Positions 42,164 to 50,407 are shown, counted from the first letter of the stretch. The stretch is DNA of 64,000 nt from Hydrogenophaga crassostreae (GCF_001761385.1 NZ_CP017476.1:2407501-2471500), one strand, 5' to 3'. The notes: a model not told the origin generated them from the sequence alone. A program made the numbers and translations.

Positions 42164-42616
42164 ATGAACACCATTGTTCGGCAACCACTTTTGAAAATCA
42201 CGGTGGATGTTCCTGCTGAAAAGAGTGATCAGTTTCACCTTTTGTGGGAGCAGATCCTCAGTGATGAGGATGCCCCCATCAACCAGCAAACCCGTGCAGT
42301 TCAAAGCGTTCGAGAGAACGCCATGGCGGCAGGGGAAGCGGCATTGCACCGGCTGTACGGGTTAGCGCAAGGGGACACTGGCCAGGCCAGAGTCATCGCG
42401 CGATTCCTGGCCGGTTTGTACAACGGCACGCGGTTTCCGTTTGATTTGACCGATCTTCGAACGCTTGATGACGCGCTCTTTGAGAACTGCATGGCCTTGC
42501 TCCGAATGGATGCAAGGCATTGTGTCCAAGAGGTGCATCGGTACTTCGAGAACGGTGGAGTCAAGTGGGAACAAATGATCAGCGACTGGAACATGGAGAA
42601 AAAATCCACGAGCTGA
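42164..42616 (+). CDS. DUF7673-like ICE protein
   Basis: The start is taken at ATG 42164; the open extension upstream to 41906 is rejected, since it overlaps the previous gene. The 150 residues are helical with GEAALHRLYGLAQGDTGQAR, ARFLAGLYNGTRFPFDLTDL and MALLRMDARHCVQEVHRYF. The RxxLYNGxRFPFDLTDLRxLD pattern fits the DUF7673-type proteins I associate with ICEs. Function unknown. Confidence 0.6.
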   Translation: MNTIVRQPLLKITVDVPAEKSDQFHLLWEQILSDEDAPINQQTRAVQSVRENAMAAGEAALHRLYGLAQGDTGQARVIARFLAGLYNGTRFPFDLTDLRTLDDALFENCMALLRMDARHCVQEVHRYFENGGVKWEQMISDWNMEKKSTS

Positions 42617-42648
42617 TCAAGCGCATCGCAATTCGTTAGTTTTTTCAA

Positions 42649-42721
42649 CCCACCAGGGGATCTCGATCCCCGGTGGGGAGGGGTGTCTCCTGGCTTTTTT
42701 TGTTCTATTCAGGAGTACACC
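42649..42721 (+). promoter_or_regulatory. two-hairpin leader before 42722
   Basis: The first hairpin pairs CCCACC and GGGGAT with ATCCCC and GGTGGG. The second pairs GTGTCTCCTG (42683-42692) with CAGGAGTACAC (42710-42720, one bulged T), burying the AGGAG site. The loop between holds a run of seven T. The stem ends 2 bases before the ATG. Confidence 0.72.
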
Positions 42722-43165
42722 ATGGCAATTACCACGCAAGCATTTGATCGCGAAATCTTGGTTCTACATGATGAAGTTCATCAAGTCCTCACGGGCGTGG
42801 TGAAGGTGAAAGGTGGCGATGTGGCGGCAAAGATCGAAGACATGAAGGCTTTGACAACGCAAGAATGGCAATCTGCCGCTCGCGCGTTGTTGCTGGCCCG
42901 AAAGACTTCGGTTCTTGAAGCCCTTTCCCAGCAGGGCCTCGAAGCGGTTGCAATTGGGCATGTAGACGTTCGCCGGTCGCTCTCACGGGCGATTGGGCTG
43001 GCGGATGAACATGCTGCGATGCGGACAGTTCAGGAGATCGCCTGCAGGCGTTTGCATCTTCCGATTGAGGAGGCAGAGTCTGCTATGCACAGCCTGGAAA
43101 CAGGCTTGGTGCACGATGCGTTGATGGAAGCTTATGTTTCAGGTGCGAACAGCCGTTCCGCCTGA
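42722..43165 (+). CDS. hypothetical ICE protein
   Basis: The 147 residues look all-helical: TQAFDREILVLHDEVHQVLT, TQEWQSAARALLLARKTSVL and EHAAMRTVQEIACRRLHLPI. No motif or family is recognised. The start is fixed by the hairpin-covered Shine-Dalgarno. It belongs to the + strand backbone run, 105 bases after the previous gene. Confidence 0.6.
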   Translation: MAITTQAFDREILVLHDEVHQVLTGVVKVKGGDVAAKIEDMKALTTQEWQSAARALLLARKTSVLEALSQQGLEAVAIGHVDVRRSLSRAIGLADEHAAMRTVQEIACRRLHLPIEEAESAMHSLETGLVHDALMEAYVSGANSRSA

Positions 43166-43178
43166 TATTTCAAAACCA

Positions 43179-43234
43179 ACCCGGACGGGAACACCCGTCT
43201 GGGTGTTTCCTCGGGGATTTTTCTTCAAGGAGAC
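43179..43234 (+). promoter_or_regulatory. two-hairpin leader before the N6 methyltransferase
   Basis: ACCCGGACGGG and CCCGTCTGGGT form the first hairpin (43179-43204, one wobble, loop AACA). GTTTCCT (43205-43211) then pairs with AGGAGAC (43228-43234), covering the AGGAG site of the ATG at 43239. Confidence 0.7.
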
Positions 43235-43238
43235 GCTC

Positions 43239-44378
43239 ATGGCGTTGATGTTTTCCCGCTTGGCCAATAACTATGTGAAGGCCGGCTACTTCCCAACCGA
43301 TGAGGACACGCTCTCGCGCATCCAATGCGCGATCGCACCCACCAGCTCCAGTGGTCTGATTCGCGTTTGTGACCCGTGCTGCGGCACAGGCGCAGCGCTT
43401 GCAGACATGGCGCAGTTCTTGGCCGACTATCAGCAAAGTGCTGAGCGGCCCAGCAAGGTGGAAACGCTCGGCGTAGAGTTCGACAAGGAACGTGCGTGGG
43501 AGGCCAAAAAGCTTCTCAATCGCGTCATCCATGCCGATATTCACGACGTTGTGATCAAACCACGCTCTTTGAGCATGCTGTTTTTGAACCCACCCTACGG
43601 CTTTGGAGTCTCCGACTCCGCCAACATGGGCCGTGACGTCACCGACGGCGGTGACAAGGCTGAAAGACTGGAGCGGACCTTCCTCAAAAAGACCGTACCA
43701 ACCTTGATGCCTGGGGGCGTTTTGGTCTACGTCGTGCCGTTCTACGCGCTCGATGACGAGATCCGAACCTACCTGGCACGCCATTTCAAAGACCTGCGGT
43801 TCTACATGGCACCGGAGAAGCAATTCCAACAGTGCGTCATTTTTGGCGTGAAGGTCAAACCAGGCCACCCTCGCAAAGACGTGTTGGACATGCTGACCAT
43901 GGCTCAAGCGGGTGAACTGAAGGACCAGGTGCTTCCGCTGGAGTGGGACGAGAGTCCCTACTTTCTGCCGGTGGCCACCGACGACGATTTCGACTTCCGG
44001 GCGGTTCGCATTGATGGTGACCAACTGCAGGACGAACTCAAGCGGTATGAGCACAACTTGCTGTGGCCAGGTTTTGACCGACATTTCAACCAGGCGCGTG
44101 CGAGCCATCGGAGATCGCTGCGAGAGCTGAGCCGTTGGCATCTTGCGCTTGCCTTGGCCGCAGGCCAGGTGCGTGGAATGATCAGGTCCAAAGGGGGCCG
44201 ATCGTTCCTGATCAAAGGAGACACGTTCAAGCGCAAGCAACGAACGGTGAGCATGGAGACGGACGAGAAGGGCAATGTGCACCAGACGGTGACCATGCTC
44301 GACAAGTTTGTCCCCGTGATTTCTGCTATTGAATTCACGCCAGGCCCTGACAAGGGCCGAATCGTGAAGATCAGTTGA
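43239..44378 (+). CDS. DUF6094-like N6-adenine DNA methyltransferase
   Basis: The start is ATG 43239, because of the Shine-Dalgarno 5 bases upstream in the hairpin. The 379 residues hold a class I methyltransferase with SAM motif IRVCDPCCGTGAALADM (about 41-57), acidic LGVEFDKERA, and the catalytic LFLNPPYGFG (NPPY). The rest (about 190-379) is an unassigned specificity-like region. Similar DUF6094 proteins occur in SPI-7/PFGI-type ICEs. With no restriction partner, it probably marks ICE DNA against host restriction. Confidence 0.78.
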   Translation: MALMFSRLANNYVKAGYFPTDEDTLSRIQCAIAPTSSSGLIRVCDPCCGTGAALADMAQFLADYQQSAERPSKVETLGVEFDKERAWEAKKLLNRVIHADIHDVVIKPRSLSMLFLNPPYGFGVSDSANMGRDVTDGGDKAERLERTFLKKTVPTLMPGGVLVYVVPFYALDDEIRTYLARHFKDLRFYMAPEKQFQQCVIFGVKVKPGHPRKDVLDMLTMAQAGELKDQVLPLEWDESPYFLPVATDDDFDFRAVRIDGDQLQDELKRYEHNLLWPGFDRHFNQARASHRRSLRELSRWHLALALAAGQVRGMIRSKGGRSFLIKGDTFKRKQRTVSMETDEKGNVHQTVTMLDKFVPVISAIEFTPGPDKGRIVKIS

Positions 44379-44392
44379 CTAGGAGCAGCGCC

Positions 44393-44620
44393 ATGAACAT
44401 GCAAGTGGATTTGACGCCTTCCTGGGGGGAGGTGGGCACGGTCGTCCGAAGGTTGGCCATGTCAGGTGAATATGTGGCCCTTCGCAAGATATGGCCCGAA
44501 GCTGCCAAGGCTTTTGCTGCGGCCCAAGCGTTGCAAGAGGTCTTACCTTCGTTGACCGACAATCAAAAACTGTTGGTCAACAAGGCGATGGCTTTGGAGA
44601 TGAGCAAGCAAAGGTGCTGA
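44393..44620 (+). CDS. small hypothetical ICE protein
   Basis: ATG 44393 has AGGAG 8 to 12 bases upstream and lies 14 bases after the methyltransferase stop, so the two are cotranscribed. The 75 residues are helical (VGTVVRRLAMSGEYVALRKI, AKAFAAAQALQEVLPSL). Family not recognised. Confidence 0.55.
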   Translation: MNMQVDLTPSWGEVGTVVRRLAMSGEYVALRKIWPEAAKAFAAAQALQEVLPSLTDNQKLLVNKAMALEMSKQRC

Positions 44621-44648
44621 CCACCTGTTTCAAGATGGGATCGCTTCT

Positions 44649-44840
44649 ATGAAAACTTGGAATGTGCATTGCGAAGGCCGGTTCCTCGGAACCGTCGATG
44701 AAGACACGGAGACGTTGGCCAGAAGCGCGGCACTCTCCAAATATGCGTTGACCGCCGATGAAGCGGACGCGCAAGATGAACAGGAACAGCCCGTGTTTGG
44801 CATTGCGCCGGACTGGGAGTTCTCAGTGACGCCAGCCTGA
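44649..44840 (+). CDS. small hypothetical ICE protein
   Basis: The 63 residues read MKTWNVHCEGRFLGTVDED, then a helix ETLARSAALSKYA and an acidic turn EADAQDEQEQ. The beta-helix start resembles small proteins that appear in ICE backbones. No ribosome site stands out. Its stop is just before the second structured leader RNA. Confidence 0.5.
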   Translation: MKTWNVHCEGRFLGTVDEDTETLARSAALSKYALTADEADAQDEQEQPVFGIAPDWEFSVTPA

Positions 44841-44882
44841 ACAAGGCTGGCCAGGGCGGGGTGGTTAAACACCTCGCGGAAC

Positions 44883-45053
44883 CCAGATGGGTTCCCTCAG
44901 GTGCCACACACATGGCGGTTGAGGGAAACCATTTGATCTAACCAAAAATTGGTTTCAAGGCGCGTTCAACTCTGGAAACGCGCCCGGCAGCATCCGCTGC
45001 TGGAGTCACAGTCAGTACCATCAACCCGTGGGGCACCGAGTCCCCATGGGGGC
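44883..45053 (+). ncRNA. structured leader RNA (radC-motif-like), copy B
   Basis: It is nearly identical to copy A over the first 105 bases. P3 is GGCGCGTT/AACGCGCC here against GGTGCGTT/AACGCGCC in A, a C-to-T change that keeps pairing by wobble. P4 is CAGCA/TGCTG against GGGTG/CACCC: a different sequence but the same helix. That is covariation. The P3 loop ACTC can still pair with GAGT. A CCCGTGGGG/CCCCATGGG hairpin (45025-45050 region) ends the element just before the ribosome-site stem of radC. Confidence 0.72.
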
Positions 45054-45054
45054 C

Positions 45055-45081
45055 GTGCTTCACACTTTTTAGGAGAAGCAC
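45055..45081 (+). promoter_or_regulatory. start-region hairpin before radC
   Basis: GTGCTTC (45055-45061) pairs with GAAGCAC (45075-45081). The stem ends at the base before the ATG, and AGGAG sits at the top of the stem and its T-rich loop. Confidence 0.7.
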
Positions 45082-45681
45082 ATGGCCTCGGTCATCGAAT
45101 TGAAAGAACTGCAACGTCTCCCGGATCGGGATTTGCTGCAGCACGTCCTCGGAGAGGGCGTTTTGGAACGCATCACCAGTTTGGCACAGGCTTTCGGGCT
45201 GCAACTGGGGGATGAAGCGAACGCAGCAGATGTGGGAGGCAACTACCGCCTGCTCTGCGCTCGTGAGTTGCTGTGTCGGGCCATGCATGAATCCATGCAA
45301 GGTCGCCAAGCGTTCAACAACCCTAGCGCCGTGCAGGAGTTCTTGCGCCTGAAAATCGGAGGTCTTTCTTATGAGACCTTCTGGGTGCTGTTTCTCGACT
45401 CACAGGTTCGCTTGATCAAGGCGGAAGAGATGTTTCGGGGGACGCTGACACAGACCTCGGTCTACCCGCGAGAAATCATCAAGCGGGCGTTGCAACTCAA
45501 CGCTGGCGCCGTGATCTTCGGGCACAACCATCCTTCAGGAAATTGCCAACCTTCGCGTGCGGATGAAAACCTGACCAGTACGCTCAAAGCGGGCCTGGCC
45601 TTGGTGGACATTCGTGTTCTCGATCACATCATTGTGGGCGATGCGAGCAACGCTTCCATGGCTGCTATGGGCCTCGTGTAG
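45082..45681 (+). CDS. radC: RadC/JAB-domain protein
   Basis: The 199 residues contain a JAB/MPN metalloprotease-like domain: Glu in IKAEEMFRGT, then IFGHNHPSGNCQPSRADENL (H-x-H-P-S-G-x8-D), with the metal-binding residues intact. An N-terminal helical part with LCARELLCRAM replaces the longer UvrC-like domain of chromosomal RadC. RadC-like genes are usual ICE cargo; the catalytic role is not established. Its leader carries structured RNA copy B. Confidence 0.9.
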   Translation: MASVIELKELQRLPDRDLLQHVLGEGVLERITSLAQAFGLQLGDEANAADVGGNYRLLCARELLCRAMHESMQGRQAFNNPSAVQEFLRLKIGGLSYETFWVLFLDSQVRLIKAEEMFRGTLTQTSVYPREIIKRALQLNAGAVIFGHNHPSGNCQPSRADENLTSTLKAGLALVDIRVLDHIIVGDASNASMAAMGLV

Positions 45682-45730
45682 ACCCTTGAAACCGCCTGTG
45701 CAATGCAGGCATGACCGTTAGTTCTATTAG

Positions 45731-45752
45731 CCCTGCGGGCCATCCCGCAGGG
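45731..45752 (+). promoter_or_regulatory. GC-rich leader hairpin before 45792
   Basis: CCCTGCGGG and CCCGCAGGG form a perfect 9-bp stem with a CCAT loop, followed by a run of eight T and CAGGAG. No clear second stem over the Shine-Dalgarno was found here. Confidence 0.65.
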
Positions 45753-45791
45753 GGTGGTCCGCTTCTTTTTTTTCAAACAGGAGTTATCACT

Positions 45792-46151
45792 ATGAACGAC
45801 AACAAAATTTCAACCATCAAGTACCGTGGCCGTGAAGGATGGAACGCAAAGTCCCAGCTGGATCTGGCGGACAACCGCGTGCTTCAAATCAGTACCTACA
45901 AGGCATCGAATGGCAGTTTGCGGACCTCAGCCTCGGTGCACACGAAAGTGGACGGTGGTCTTCGGCACGTTTTTGGATATGGAACCCCTGGGGGTGACTT
46001 TTCCGGAAACGTGGCGATCACCAAGCCCGCGCGTGTCACTGAAAAGGTGGTCGCAGAGCAACATGCCCTCGTCTTGGATGTAGTGCCGGAATTGCTTGTG
46101 TCCATTGAGAACCATTACGCCAAACACCCACCGCTCGACTTGAGCGCTTAA
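45792..46151 (+). CDS. small hypothetical ICE protein
   Basis: The 119 residues begin MNDNKISTIKYRGREGWNAK and look beta-rich (RVLQISTYKASNGSLRTSA, VHTKVDGGLRHVFGY), with a C-terminal helix EKVVAEQHALVLDVV. No family is recognised. CAGGAG precedes the ATG. Confidence 0.6.
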   Translation: MNDNKISTIKYRGREGWNAKSQLDLADNRVLQISTYKASNGSLRTSASVHTKVDGGLRHVFGYGTPGGDFSGNVAITKPARVTEKVVAEQHALVLDVVPELLVSIENHYAKHPPLDLSA

Positions 46152-46162
46152 CTATCACCACC

Positions 46163-46190
46163 ACCCTGCGGGAACACAACCCGCAAGGGT
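46163..46190 (+). promoter_or_regulatory. GC-rich leader hairpin before 46228
   Basis: ACCCTGCGGG and CCCGCAAGGGT pair with a one-base bulge around an AACACAA loop, followed by a T-rich tract and GGAG. A stem over the Shine-Dalgarno is only 4 bp (TGTC/GACA) and is doubtful. Confidence 0.6.
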
Positions 46191-46227
46191 GGGTGTCGCC
46201 CGTTTTTCTTTCGAACTGGAGACATTT

Positions 46228-46833
46228 ATGTATCGGATTGAAGAGCTTTCTGAGATCTGGGTTGACGCCTGTCTTCGCAACAGCGATGGCCGGTTGATGT
46301 TCTTGTCGTACTTCGGGCGCGATGGCTCAGTCATGCAGTTTCTTGCGACCTTGGAGCTGGGACGCACAGAACGGGGTCTGAACCGGTTCCATTTGGTGGG
46401 GCCCGACGGTCAACGGCATCCGGTAGACGTTGAGGGCACCGAGCGGCTTGGAAAGCATGCCGCCAGGTTGCCTCGGCAAAACCTGTTTGGGCCACTGATG
46501 CACAACTGGATTTATGACAAAACCCTGCAAAACCCGGACCGTGCCAACCGCATAGCCTGGGTCATGCACCGAGTAGGAGCCGAAACCACGCAGCATGAGC
46601 AGCCGCTGTACGACAAGGTATGGGCTGCGATGGTGGATTTGTCGCCAGTGGCCCTTTTGGACCACTGGCGAGAACCCTGTCTGAACTGGTGCCACGAAAA
46701 GCGGGCTGTCGAGCTTCTCGATGACCCCGTTTACCCGGCAATTGGTCAGGTAATGGCCATGCGGGTCAGTTTAAGTGATCACTTTGTGGAATTCGTCAGC
46801 GATGGCGTGCGCAGCGGCCTCTTGGAGGCGTGA
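46228..46833 (+). CDS. hypothetical ICE protein
   Basis: The start is taken at ATG 46228 after GGAG. The 201 residues begin MYRIEELSEIWVDACLRNSD, with a beta-rich N-terminal half (MFLSYFGRDGSVMQFLATLE) and a helical C-terminal half. It contains PRQNLFGPLMHNWIYDKTLQ and ALLDHWREPCLNWC. The family is not recognised. Confidence 0.6.
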   Translation: MYRIEELSEIWVDACLRNSDGRLMFLSYFGRDGSVMQFLATLELGRTERGLNRFHLVGPDGQRHPVDVEGTERLGKHAARLPRQNLFGPLMHNWIYDKTLQNPDRANRIAWVMHRVGAETTQHEQPLYDKVWAAMVDLSPVALLDHWREPCLNWCHEKRAVELLDDPVYPAIGQVMAMRVSLSDHFVEFVSDGVRSGLLEA

Positions 46834-46905
46834 ACGCGATGTGGGCGACCCATAGGGTCTTTTTCGATGAAAGCGGCATTATTTAGCCGCTGAAATTTCA
46901 ACCAC

Positions 46906-46961
46906 CCGCAGGGACTCATGACCCTGCGGGGTCTGGTCTCTGCATTTTTAGGAGAGATCAG
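46906..46961 (+). promoter_or_regulatory. two-hairpin leader before the second helicase
   Basis: CCGCAGGG (46906-46913) pairs with CCCTGCGG (46922-46929). CTGGTCTCT (46933-46941) then pairs with AGAGATCAG (46953-46961, one wobble), overlapping the AGGAG site and ending at the base before the ATG. Confidence 0.72.
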
Positions 46962-49337
46962 ATGAATGAAGCAACCAACCCAGGCCAACCCACCGACGTG
47001 GCGGTTTTGGACAGTGACGAAACGACGCAACCGGCGCTTGAGAGCGCTGGCGAAGCGGGCGAGTTCGGCGACAACATGAAGCTGACGGACTTCATCGATG
47101 AATTCGGTGATGGTCTGTTGTCCCAAGTGAAGTCGCAGAACCCTGCGATCTTTGACCCCGAGCTGGATGAAGGGACTGCCCAGTATCAGCGCCGCAAAGC
47201 CATCATGGATGGCCTCAAGCGTCAACCGTTCAAGGCTCAGGCCGATGCGGTGCAGGCCTCTGTCAAGCTCCTGGTGGACCACAACCAACCGGCCGTGGTG
47301 ATCAACGCGGAGATGGGCACCGGTAAAACCATGATGGCGATCTGCGCGGCGGCCGCCATGCAGGCGACACATCCGCGCACCATCATCATCGCGCCACCCC
47401 ACCTGGTCTACAAGTGGCGGCGCGAGATCCTGGAGACGGTGCCTGGTGCCAAAGTCTGGGTATTGAATGGACCCGATACCCTGCGCAAGCTGCTGCAATT
47501 GCGGGCCATGCTTGGTCTCAAAACCACCCAACCGGAATTCTTCGTGCTCGGTCGGGTTCGCATGCGGATGGGGTTCCACTGGAAAGCCTCGTTCATCACC
47601 AAGAAGACCATGGTGGAAGGCCAGGTGTTCGAGGGGGCAGCATGTCCTGACTGTGGTTCGTTTATTTGTGCAGATGATGGCGAAGGGCATTTCATGCCCG
47701 TGTCGCCAGCCTTTGCCCAAGTGACGCTGGGGGATCGCCGCAAGCGGTGTGAAGCCGAGACAGCCGCAGGTAGAAAGTGTGGTGCGGCCCTTTGGACCTT
47801 GATCCGCTCAGGGCGCGCCATTGACTCCATGCACGACCTGGTGCTCGGTGCCTTGAAGCAAATGCCCACCATCGGTGAAAAAACAGCCTCCCGGCTGCTC
47901 AACACCTTTGGCGAGAAGATGCTGGGCGCGATGCTGGGGGACAACGTGTACGAGTTCCTGAACCTCATGGACGAAAACGGCGACCTGGTGTTTTCTGACA
48001 GGCAGGCCACGCGCATGGAACGCAGCCTGGCCAACTTTGAATTCAGCGTCGGGGAGGGCGGTTACCAGCCCACCGAGTTCATCAAACGCTACTTGCCGCG
48101 CAATTATTTTGGGCTGCTGGTGGTCGATGAAGGGCACGAGTACAAGAACGAGGGTTCGGCGCAAGGCCAGGCCATGGGTGTGCTGGCTAGCCAGTGTCAA
48201 AAGACGCTGTTGCTGACCGGCACCCTCATGGGCGGCTATGCCGACGATCTGTTCCACCTGCTCTGGCGCTTGAACCCAAGCGCCATGATCGAAGACGGGT
48301 TCAAACCGTCCAAGACGGGCTCCATGGGCAATGCCGCGATGAACTTCATGCGAGAGCATGGGATTCTGAAAGACATTTACAAGGAGTCGGGTGAGAGTTC
48401 TCACCGCACAGCCAAGGGGAAATCCTTGACCGTGAGGACCAGCAAAGCACCAGGCTTTGGCCCGGTTGGCATCATGCGGTACGTGTTGCCGAACACCGTC
48501 TTTTTGAAGCTGAAAGACATTGGCCAGAAGGTGTTGCCTCCCTACGAGGAGCGCTTCATTGAGGTGGCAATGACAACCGCACAGCAAGCCGCTTACGACG
48601 CGATGTCGCGCAGCCTTGTGCAGACCTTGAAACAAGCCTTGGCGCTGAAGGACAGCACCCTGCTGGGCGTGGTCATAAATGTACTGCTGGCTTGGCCAGA
48701 CTGCTGTTTTCGGATGGAGGTAGTTCGCCACCCTCGAACGAAAGCGCTGCTGTACACCCAGGCTGCGATCTTCCAAGAAGGGGACACCAGCCCAAAGGAG
48801 GCTGAGTTGCTGCGGATCTGCAAGGAAGAGAAGGCCCTCGGTCGCCGCGTGCTGGCGTATTCGGTCTACTCGGGCACCCGCGACACCACAGCCAGGCTTA
48901 AAGCCTTGCTGGAGGCCAACGGGCTCAAGGTGGCTGTGTTGCGTGCCAGTGTGGATGCTTCCAAGCGCGAAGACTGGGTCGCCGACCAGGTCGAGCGTGG
49001 CATCGATGTGCTGATCTGTAATCCCGAGCTGGTGAAAACTGGCCTGGATTTGCTGGAGTTCCCGACCATCGCGTTCATGCAGTCTGGCTACAACGTCTAC
49101 ACCGTTCAACAGGCGGCGCGACGTTCATGGAGGATAGGGCAGAAGCTCGATGTCAGGGTGCTGTTTCTCGGCTACGCCGGCAGCTCGCAAATGGAGTGCC
49201 TGCGGTTGATGGCAAAGAAGATCGCGGTGTCGCAGTCCACGTCGGGTGACATGCCTGATAGTGGGTTGGATGTGTTGAATGACGCTGGCGACAGCTTGGA
49301 AGTGGCGCTGGCCAAGAGGCTATTGAGCGAAGTGTGA
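46962..49337 (+). CDS. large SNF2-like ICE helicase with Cys-rich insert
   Basis: The 791 residues contain VINAEMGTGKTMMA (Walker A near 110), APPHLVYKWRREI (motif Ia), VVDEGHEYKN (motif II with DEGH instead of DEAH), LLLTGTLMGG (motif III), LICNPELVKTGLDLL and QAARRSWRIGQ (motif VI). Between motifs I and II is a Cys-rich insert: CPDCGSFIC ... C ... KC, probably a zinc site. The acidic N-terminus is disordered. Typical of the helicase conserved after radC in SPI-7/PFGI ICEs. A role in transfer DNA processing is inferred. Confidence 0.85.
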   Translation: MNEATNPGQPTDVAVLDSDETTQPALESAGEAGEFGDNMKLTDFIDEFGDGLLSQVKSQNPAIFDPELDEGTAQYQRRKAIMDGLKRQPFKAQADAVQASVKLLVDHNQPAVVINAEMGTGKTMMAICAAAAMQATHPRTIIIAPPHLVYKWRREILETVPGAKVWVLNGPDTLRKLLQLRAMLGLKTTQPEFFVLGRVRMRMGFHWKASFITKKTMVEGQVFEGAACPDCGSFICADDGEGHFMPVSPAFAQVTLGDRRKRCEAETAAGRKCGAALWTLIRSGRAIDSMHDLVLGALKQMPTIGEKTASRLLNTFGEKMLGAMLGDNVYEFLNLMDENGDLVFSDRQATRMERSLANFEFSVGEGGYQPTEFIKRYLPRNYFGLLVVDEGHEYKNEGSAQGQAMGVLASQCQKTLLLTGTLMGGYADDLFHLLWRLNPSAMIEDGFKPSKTGSMGNAAMNFMREHGILKDIYKESGESSHRTAKGKSLTVRTSKAPGFGPVGIMRYVLPNTVFLKLKDIGQKVLPPYEERFIEVAMTTAQQAAYDAMSRSLVQTLKQALALKDSTLLGVVINVLLAWPDCCFRMEVVRHPRTKALLYTQAAIFQEGDTSPKEAELLRICKEEKALGRRVLAYSVYSGTRDTTARLKALLEANGLKVAVLRASVDASKREDWVADQVERGIDVLICNPELVKTGLDLLEFPTIAFMQSGYNVYTVQQAARRSWRIGQKLDVRVLFLGYAGSSQMECLRLMAKKIAVSQSTSGDMPDSGLDVLNDAGDSLEVALAKRLLSEV

Positions 49338-49343
49338 CCTCAT

Positions 49344-49378
49344 GAAGAAGCCCGATCCCTTGCGGTTCGGGCTTCTTC
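49344..49378 (+). terminator. intrinsic terminator after the helicase
   Basis: GAAGAAGCCCGA and TCGGGCTTCTTC form a perfect 12-bp stem 6 bases after the stop, followed by TTTC. It ends the third backbone block. Confidence 0.85.
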
Positions 49379-49459
49379 TTTCTGGAAATGCGACTTTTCT
49401 CAATTGCGCTCTGAATGGCTCAAAATCCTCCTCACAATTATGAAATTCAGGAGGAAGCG

Positions 49460-50407
49460 TTGAGTCCAGAACAAGCACTGGAGGCATATCTGTTTCATTT
49501 GCGACATGAACGTGGTTTGTCAGCCAGCACACAAATTGCAGCCGCTCAGGTGCAACGCACTTGGGAGTCTTGGCTGCTGAAGAATGGCCATCGAAGAAAC
49601 TGGATGCAGGCCACTCCCCAGGACCTACAAGGATTTTTGCAATCGCGGAGTCATCTCTCGGACCAAACCACCGGCGTTGCCGCATGGCATCTGCGAGGGC
49701 TGTATAGCTGGCTTCAACGTGAGGGGCACGCGCTAGCCAATCTGGCGCTATCGATGGAGACCCAGAGTCGATCTCCCCGCAGCACCCGTGTTCGATATAT
49801 ACCCACTCCACATGAAATTCACACACTGCTTCAGCTTCCAGACCAGACATCGGTCAGAGGGATACAGGATCGCTTGATGCTGGAGATGCTATACGCGACG
49901 GGTGTCCGAGCCATGGAGTTGTTGTCAATGGAGACCCGTGGCGTATGGCCCAGAGAGCGGAGGGCATCAGTGCAAGGGAAGGGTGGTAAAGAACGCTTGG
50001 TGGTGATGAATGACAACGCAGCAAAGTGGCTGCAGTTGTACCTCAGAAGCGTGCATCCAATGTTGATTCGTCGTCGCCGCTTCGAGCGCCTCCCGGCCAA
50101 AGGAGACAAGTACTTGTTCCCTTCGATCAAGACCGAAGGGGCAATGACGTATAGCGTGTTGAGGCGACGGGTCAAAAAATACGCAATTGAAGCCGGGATT
50201 CCCCTTTTGACGGCGCACGGCCTTAGGCACGCGTTTGCGACCCATCTGTACCAAGGTGGAGCCGACCTCAGAAGCATTCAGCTTTTGCTCGGACACGAGC
50301 ATTTGTCCACGACAACCATCTACACCCATACACTCACCCAGCATTTGAAGGATCTTGTGGAAAGGCACCACCCGAGAGGGAGCAAATATAGACAGACTTC
50401 TGCCTAG
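49460..50407 (+). CDS. Xer-like tyrosine recombinase
   Basis: A TTG at 49460 has AGGAGGA 6 bases upstream and gives a 315-residue protein, the usual Xer size. The ATG at 49415 lacks a ribosome site. The core-binding domain has LEAYLFHLRHERGLSAST. The catalytic set is complete: GVRAMELL (Arg), GKGGKERLV (Lys), HGLRHAFATHL (His, Arg) and LGHEHLSTTTIYTH (His, Tyr). It could be the recombinase of a nested element or of the second metal island. No att site was found nearby. Confidence 0.85.
   Translation: MSPEQALEAYLFHLRHERGLSASTQIAAAQVQRTWESWLLKNGHRRNWMQATPQDLQGFLQSRSHLSDQTTGVAAWHLRGLYSWLQREGHALANLALSMETQSRSPRSTRVRYIPTPHEIHTLLQLPDQTSVRGIQDRLMLEMLYATGVRAMELLSMETRGVWPRERRASVQGKGGKERLVVMNDNAAKWLQLYLRSVHPMLIRRRRFERLPAKGDKYLFPSIKTEGAMTYSVLRRRVKKYAIEAGIPLLTAHGLRHAFATHLYQGGADLRSIQLLLGHEHLSTTTIYTHTLTQHLKDLVERHHPRGSKYRQTSA

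Noticed and set aside
43170..44282. 370-residue minus-strand open frame
   Set aside because: Antisense to the N6-adenine methyltransferase with clear DPCCGTG and NPPY motifs.
47808..49109. 433-residue minus-strand open frame
   Set aside because: Antisense to the second helicase, which has a full motif set; no ribosome site or family pattern.
49460..50407. Attachment sites for the tyrosine recombinases
   Set aside because: No tRNA gene end or direct repeat pair could be identified within the window; the ICE ends probably lie outside it.
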